Below are positions 41,191 to 45,407 of a stretch of DNA of 45,407 nt, piece by piece. The notes under the pieces were generated by a model. That model searched no databases. It had not been told where the DNA came from and saw only the letters and a list, made by a program, of their open reading frames with translations. The DNA is taken from NCBI GenBank assembly GCA_032718475.1, contig JAUCBJ010001885.1:1-45407 (forward strand), given 5' to 3'. The first letter of the stretch is position 1. Each line of letters opens with the position of its first letter. This DNA is from Nemertoderma westbladi. Taxonomy: Eukaryota > Xenacoelomorpha > Nemertodermatida > Nemertodermatidae. A program made the translations under genes and the position numbers.

Positions 41191-42090
41191 GCAAAGATCG
41201 CGACGTTTCTGAAGCTCCACCTATAGTATTGGTAAACACAAAATTTCGCGCGACGTTTGCCAAGCTCCACCTATAGTATTGGTAAACACAAAATTTCGCG
41301 AAGATCGCAACATTTGCGAAGCTCCACCTATAGTATTGGTAAACACAAAATTTCGCGAAGATCGCAACATTTGCGAAGCTCCACCTATAGTATTGGTAAA
41401 CACAAAATTTCGCGCGACCTTTGCCAAGCTCCACCTATAGTATTGGTAAACACAATATTTGGCGCGACCTTTGCCAAGCTCCACCAATAGTATTGGTAAA
41501 CACAAAATTTCGCACGACGTTTGCCAAGCTCCACCTATAGTATTGGTAAACACAAAATTTCGCACGATGTTTGCCAAGCTCCACCTGTAGTATTGGTAAA
41601 CACAAAATTTCGTGGGACGTTTGCCAAGCTCCACTTATAGTATTGGTAAACACAAAATTTCGTGGGACGTTTGCCAAGCTCCACCTGTAGTATTGGTAAA
41701 CACAAAATTTCGTGGGACGTTTGCCAAGCTCCACTTATAGTATTCGTAAACACAAAATTTTGCGCGACCTTTGCCAAGCTCCACCTATAGTATTGGTAAA
41801 CACAAAATTTCGCGCGACCTTTGCCAAGCTCCACCTATAGTATTGGTAAACACAAAATTTCGCGCGACCTTTGCCAAGCTCCACCTATAGTATTGGTAAA
41901 CACAAAATTTCGTGGGACGTTTGCCAAGCTCCACCTATATTATTGGTAAACACGAAATTTCGCGCGATGTTTGCCAAGCTACACCTATTATAGTATTGGT
42001 AAACACAAAATATCGCGAAGATCGCGACGTTGCCAAGCTCCAGCAATAGTATTGGTAAACACAAAAGATCGTGACATTTGCGAAATTTCG
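41191..42090. repeat. 50-bp minisatellite, about 18 copies
   Basis: The unit runs from CCAAGCTCCACCTATAGTAT through TGGTAAACACAAAATTTCGC to a variable GCGACGTTTG. Some early and late copies are 60 bp because of an extra GAAGATCGCAACATT-type segment. Since 50 bp is not a multiple of three, the repeat-derived open frames on both strands rotate through all frames and are not genes. Variants (CGTGGGACG versus CGCGCGACC) are clustered in blocks. Confidence 0.95.
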
Positions 42091-42228
42091 TGATTTTCAC
42101 AATCTTCGCAAAAATCTCGATGTTTGCCAAATTTCGCATTTGAAAATGGTCAATCCGGCACATCCCTACTCTTAAGGTAATTAAATTAAATATAAAATAT
42201 GTAGAATGGTACTAAAATAATTTTTGTT

Positions 42229-42960
42229 TTGTTTAGGAAATTCTTTGCTCGTTTTCCTGAATGCCTGTGTGGCTGCGGTAAGACTTTCCTATTGAACACT
42301 ATATTAGCTGCGGCTCGCACTCTGTTTGGTGAGAAACAAATAGCTCTTGCCACAGCCTCCAGCGGAATTGCATCAGCTCTACTCACTCTGGGTCGCACAT
42401 TCCATTCAAGGTTTCATGTTCCACTGCAACATTCCGATAATGAAACATTCAGCATGACTGCGAACGATGCAACTTTGAAGGTGATTGCTGTATGGGATGG
42501 GGCACCAATGATGCACAGACATCACTTAGAATGAAAAAAGACTTAGCAGCGCACTGAAGCTCCATTTGGTGGGAAAGTGTTAATTCTTTCTCGTGATTTC
42601 CACCAACTTTTACTTATCATTCCACATGGATCAAGGTGTTCAGATGTTGATGCCTCTTTGCATTGATCAACCCTTTGGAGTCAATTCAATGAGTTATCTC
42701 TCACCAGGAAAATGAGAGTTGGTGTTAATTCCGAGCTTAACGAATTCAACCGTTTTTTTTCTCTAGCGGTCGAATTCAACCGTTTTTTTTCTCTAGCGGT
42801 AGGACTGTATATTAAATTAAGCTTCAACCGTTTCCTTGACCAGTTGGGTGATGGTGATCTTGATGTTGTTGAGGTGCCAGACTGGATCCGATTGCTTCCA
42901 ATCTGGTTTTTCCTATTGGAGATTACGTTTCTGGCTCAATCCGCAGGTTCATCAGGTGAG
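42229..42960 (+). pseudogene. Degraded Helitron PIF1-like helicase fragment
   Basis: The segment starts after TTTTGTTTTGTTTAG, an acceptor-like site. It carries the Walker A region CGCGKTFLLNTIL, then ALATASSGIASALL and GRTFHSRFHVPL, and a Walker B-like VWDGAPMMHRHHLE in which the usual Glu is Gly. After a stop, other frames continue the helicase: FGGKVLILSRDFHQL near 42570-42600, LSLTRKMRV near 42697-42720, and FLDQLGDGDLD at about 42830-42860. Order and motifs fit the PIF1 domain of Helitron Rep-Hel proteins. Stops, frameshifts and a small duplication show it is dead. No Rep domain or Helitron 3' hairpin was recognised nearby. Confidence 0.8.
42755..42800. repeat. Tandem duplication within the helicase remnant
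   Basis: The segment GAATTCAACCGTTTTTTTTC plus TCTAGCGGT occurs twice in succession, and a shortened third form (TTCAACCGTTTCC) follows at about 42824. The family sequence suggests that only the last is original. Confidence 0.7.
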
Positions 42961-43344
42961 AATATTTTATAACGATTTAATACTGATTAGTTAAATTGTC
43001 TCAATTGATTATCTATTAACTAGCTTACAATTAAATTAGCTTACAATCTATTGGTTGTAGGTTCGAGCCCCACCAGGTTCCACTCAGCCTTTTATTCACA
43101 ACAGTCGATAAAATAACGACCAGTAGAATTATTTGGAGCAAAACTTGGGATAGGAGTAGCACCCACTCCTACCTTCGAGTAGCAGCTATCGCAAGAGGAG
43201 ACTTCTGGCTTGCTTGAAAATTTACTCATTTATTATAATCATATACTTGAACATTTATATATATATATAATTTATTGTTTTAAAACACTTTTTTGGACTC
43301 TGATACATTTAAATTAGCAGTCATATGATTTTTTGTTGTTGCAG
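42961..43344. other. Spacer before the OB-fold-like exon
   Basis: No coding content. A tRNA B-box-like GGTTCGAGCCC occurs at 43060-43070 followed by CACCA, without a matching A box or cloverleaf. The upstream exon(s) of the following gene were not found. Confidence 0.35.
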
Positions 43345-44389
43345 ATTGCAGTGTACGAGTAATATCAATTACCGACGTGGGGGGACCAGTGGAAAAAAAG
43401 TGTATAAGTTATGGTGTGTGAAGGTATCTGAGAAGTCCGGATACGTTACCGTTTCGATGTTTAATGCAAGAATCGATAAGTTTATCTTCAACGAGGGAGA
43501 TTATGTTGTACTTAATAACATGAAAGTCAGTAGTTTTCACGAAGTAAAACAGTTGGAGGTGATTGATGATTCAACATATAAACGTAAGTTCTTAACAAAT
43601 AATGTGCACTAACTACTATAATATCTCTAATGTAAATTAAACGTCCTCCAGCAAGTGTGATTACAGTGTCAAGTGTGTCAGGTACTTCTCCATGTCAATA
43701 CAGTACTAGTAGTACTATAGTAATAACTAGTAGTACTTGTTATTAATTATCACAGAAGACGTGTGCTAATACACGAAAAGGCCGTATGATATAGAAATTT
43801 GTTTTATTTAGTTTTTCAATCATTTTTAAAATTTGTACGCGAAGTTGTTGCATCTCACATTGCTATAAAGGGCTGGATTTATGCTCCTCTTTTTTTTAAA
43901 TTATATATATATATTTTTTTTTAATAAGTTGTGCATTTTGCCTGGCGTTCATATGTAGGTAACTACGATTTACTATAGTGAATTAATAATTAAAAACTAC
44001 AGAAATAAAATCACAAAACACACAAACACACTCAATTTCGGAATGATAACTATTCGATGGCCATTTGCTTGATTTCGCACCACAAACAAAAATCTGTTAT
44101 TTATTTGATAGAAATACAGGGAATCTTGAAGGTCGAGATAAAGAAAAGTAGGACAGTTACAATAAAGAGACAGGAAAGCACTTTGTCGTTCCCCTGGTAC
44201 AGTAAACCACCGTCAGATGCTTCTGTTACAGAGAGCGACAACAATACCCTGATAAAAAAGGAATTCTTAGGTTGGGCCGATGACAAGGCAAGGTTGGGCA
44301 GGGCAGAGCGAAGGAAGTTCATGCTCGCGGTCGGGAAAATGGTCCTCGACCTAAAAAACGAGGCCGAGCATTATTATGACTCAGAATAA
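43345..44389 (+). CDS. Two-exon gene fragment with an OB-fold-like domain
   Basis: Exon A (43345-43583) follows the acceptor TTTTGTTGTTGCAG and ends at a strong donor, GTAAGTTC. Exon B (44110-44389) follows ATTTATTTGATAG and ends with a TAA overlapped by an AATAAA signal (44385-44390 area). The phases match: one base left by exon A plus two from exon B make a codon. Exon A encodes KKVYKLWCVKVSEKSGYVTV, FNARIDKFIFNEGDYVVLNN and FHEVKQLEV, a strand-rich pattern like an OB-fold of the RPA type. Exon B is charged, with SFPWYSKPPSDASV and a helical RRKFMLAVGKMVLDLKNEAE ending. At least one upstream exon is missing. It could be a host gene or part of a mobile element. I do not recognise the family. 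Confidence 0.5.
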
Positions 44390-45407
44390 ATTGCGATTTA
44401 ATAGGTTATTGTTTTATTTGTCTAAATGGTTCTTTTGCTGTTATGTACGAATATAATATGTTGTAACAGTTTGCAGTCCAGTATGCGATGTTGGTTACTT
44501 TGTAGAATATAATTACTGAATGCGGTTTATCAAAAATAAATAACTTTTTTATAAAGGTTTTTTTGCCATAGATATACGGTTCTGATAGATAATTTTATTG
44601 AAATTAGTCTGTAAGACCCAAATTGGTATAATACCCATAAGAGCCCCAACAAACAACTAATTAGACCCGGAAAATTGTTCAAAAAAATGTCCATACTCAA
44701 TTTTATATTGATATTAATTAAATAACTAGCTATATATCCAGTTGGTATCCTTAGGTCATTCTAACATCAAAGTCACAGTGCTTGATGGTATATTTACATA
44801 GCCTCTTCAAGCCATAAATAAAATATTATAAATTCTATAATACCTTTGTATTCGATTGTTTTTGTTGGCATTATATTTTTATCTGTTCTGTTGAAACGTA
44901 TTGTAGGCCTATAATATTATTATAATTGAATTGTTGTGATTTGTGACTTATATTTGATTAATTATAATGTCTTATTATGGAAACCAATTAAATGGAAATA
45001 CTGTACGTGTCCTAGGCGAATATGCCCCCCACCCCCGCGAAATGCCCCCCCCCCCCCTCCCCATAGACTTAAGTATAGTAATACTGCAGTACTGCAGTAT
45101 GCCTAGCCAGCACTTTAACTTGGAGTTATTTGTTTTATTTTTTTGTTAGGGTTAGTTGGTCAGGCCCAAACCATAATTAAAACTGTCATGTAACCCTAAC
45201 CTCAAGTCATAAAACCTATAATGTTGAGCGAGCTTGCTTACTAGAACTCCTTCTAGTATATATATATAGATGTGCTAGATGTGTATAGATGCGCTTAACA
45301 AATACGCCATGTCGAAATATGTTTATTGGCGCTTTTGCGACCTGTTTATATAAGATGAGGGCGTTCTGCGGGATATAATGGCGTTTGGTAGACATGTCAT
45401 CTTAACG
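44390..45407. other. Right edge, gene-free
   Basis: Mostly AT-rich, with no supported ORF. A C-rich block (45024-45062) contains a run of 14 C and is followed by ACTGCAGTACTGCAGTA, the same palindromic core found in the MITE at 4961-5348. Confidence 0.4.

Noticed and set aside
41180-42163. Several 77-137-codon open frames on both strands with FVFTNTIGGA-like repeats
   Set aside because: They are produced by the 50-bp minisatellite, whose period is not a multiple of three, so the same peptide appears in rotating frames. No start context or domain supports coding.
43040-43085. tRNA or tRNA-derived SINE suggested by GGTTCGAGCCC followed by CACCA
   Set aside because: Only a B-box-like segment is present. 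There is no A box at the proper distance, no foldable cloverleaf and no matching acceptor stem.

Overview
This is a stretch of AT-rich nuclear DNA from a metazoan, most likely an invertebrate. The evidence is spliced-looking genes, non-LTR LINEs, Penelope-like retroelements with GIY-YIG endonucleases, a Helitron helicase remnant, many palindromic MITEs and several minisatellites. There is no prokaryotic operon structure, no rRNA and no convincing tRNA gene. I cannot name the species. Almost everything recognisable is mobile DNA or derived from it. The one candidate ordinary gene is a small two-exon OB-fold-like ORF near the right end.

Layout. 0-8 kb: a hAT-like MITE (506-755), a decayed minus-strand LINE (about 1983-3949), a scrap of another LINE RT (about 4190-4290), and a 2-kb TA-flanked TIR element (4768-6749) carrying a nested palindromic MITE. 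8.9-15.2 kb: a large minus-strand protein in two exon blocks, carrying a DUF6729-type zinc region and an RNase-H-like transposase core. Its intron holds a 5'-truncated LINE. 15.4-17.4 kb: a complete-looking minimal hammerhead ribozyme motif, a repeat array and a frameshifted GIY-YIG fragment of a Penelope-like element (PLE). 17.5-19.5 kb: a Ulp1-type cysteine protease ORF split by a 678-bp MITE. 19.5-22.4 kb: a nearly complete PLE (RT plus GIY-YIG), with a second 3' fragment beside it. 22.45-23.85 kb: a decayed LINE. 24.1-26.2 kb: a second TA-flanked TIR element whose perfect empty site lies at 39.9 kb in the same window. 26.6-29.3 kb: the C-terminal part of a CACTA/EnSpm-like transposon protein and a second decayed ORF containing a 142-bp inverted duplication. 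29.5-32.4 kb: a minisatellite, palindromes and an 893-bp foldback element.

32.5-39.46 kb holds the most interesting unit. It is about 7 kb long, bounded by inverted repeats, and encodes one 1470-residue protein. That protein has N-terminal Cys/His clusters and a C-terminal PIN/FEN1-like acidic nuclease signature. A CXC zinc domain follows it, but a TA-repeat slip has knocked that domain out of frame. I see no DDE-type transposase core in it. I recognise the protein as one of a widespread, unnamed family of animal proteins, so this may be a DNA transposon class driven by an unusual nuclease.

39.8-45.4 kb: small palindromes, the empty-site paralogue, an 18-copy 50-bp minisatellite, a degraded Helitron PIF1 helicase, and the OB-fold-like two-exon ORF.

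The genes do not form a pathway. The window is a pile-up of elements inserted into one another, and the nesting gives a relative order. The Ulp1 ORF predates its MITE. The 24.1-kb element predates its internal hAT-like MITE. The duplication of the 24.0/39.9-kb flank is older than the 24.1-kb insertion or shared with an uninserted copy.
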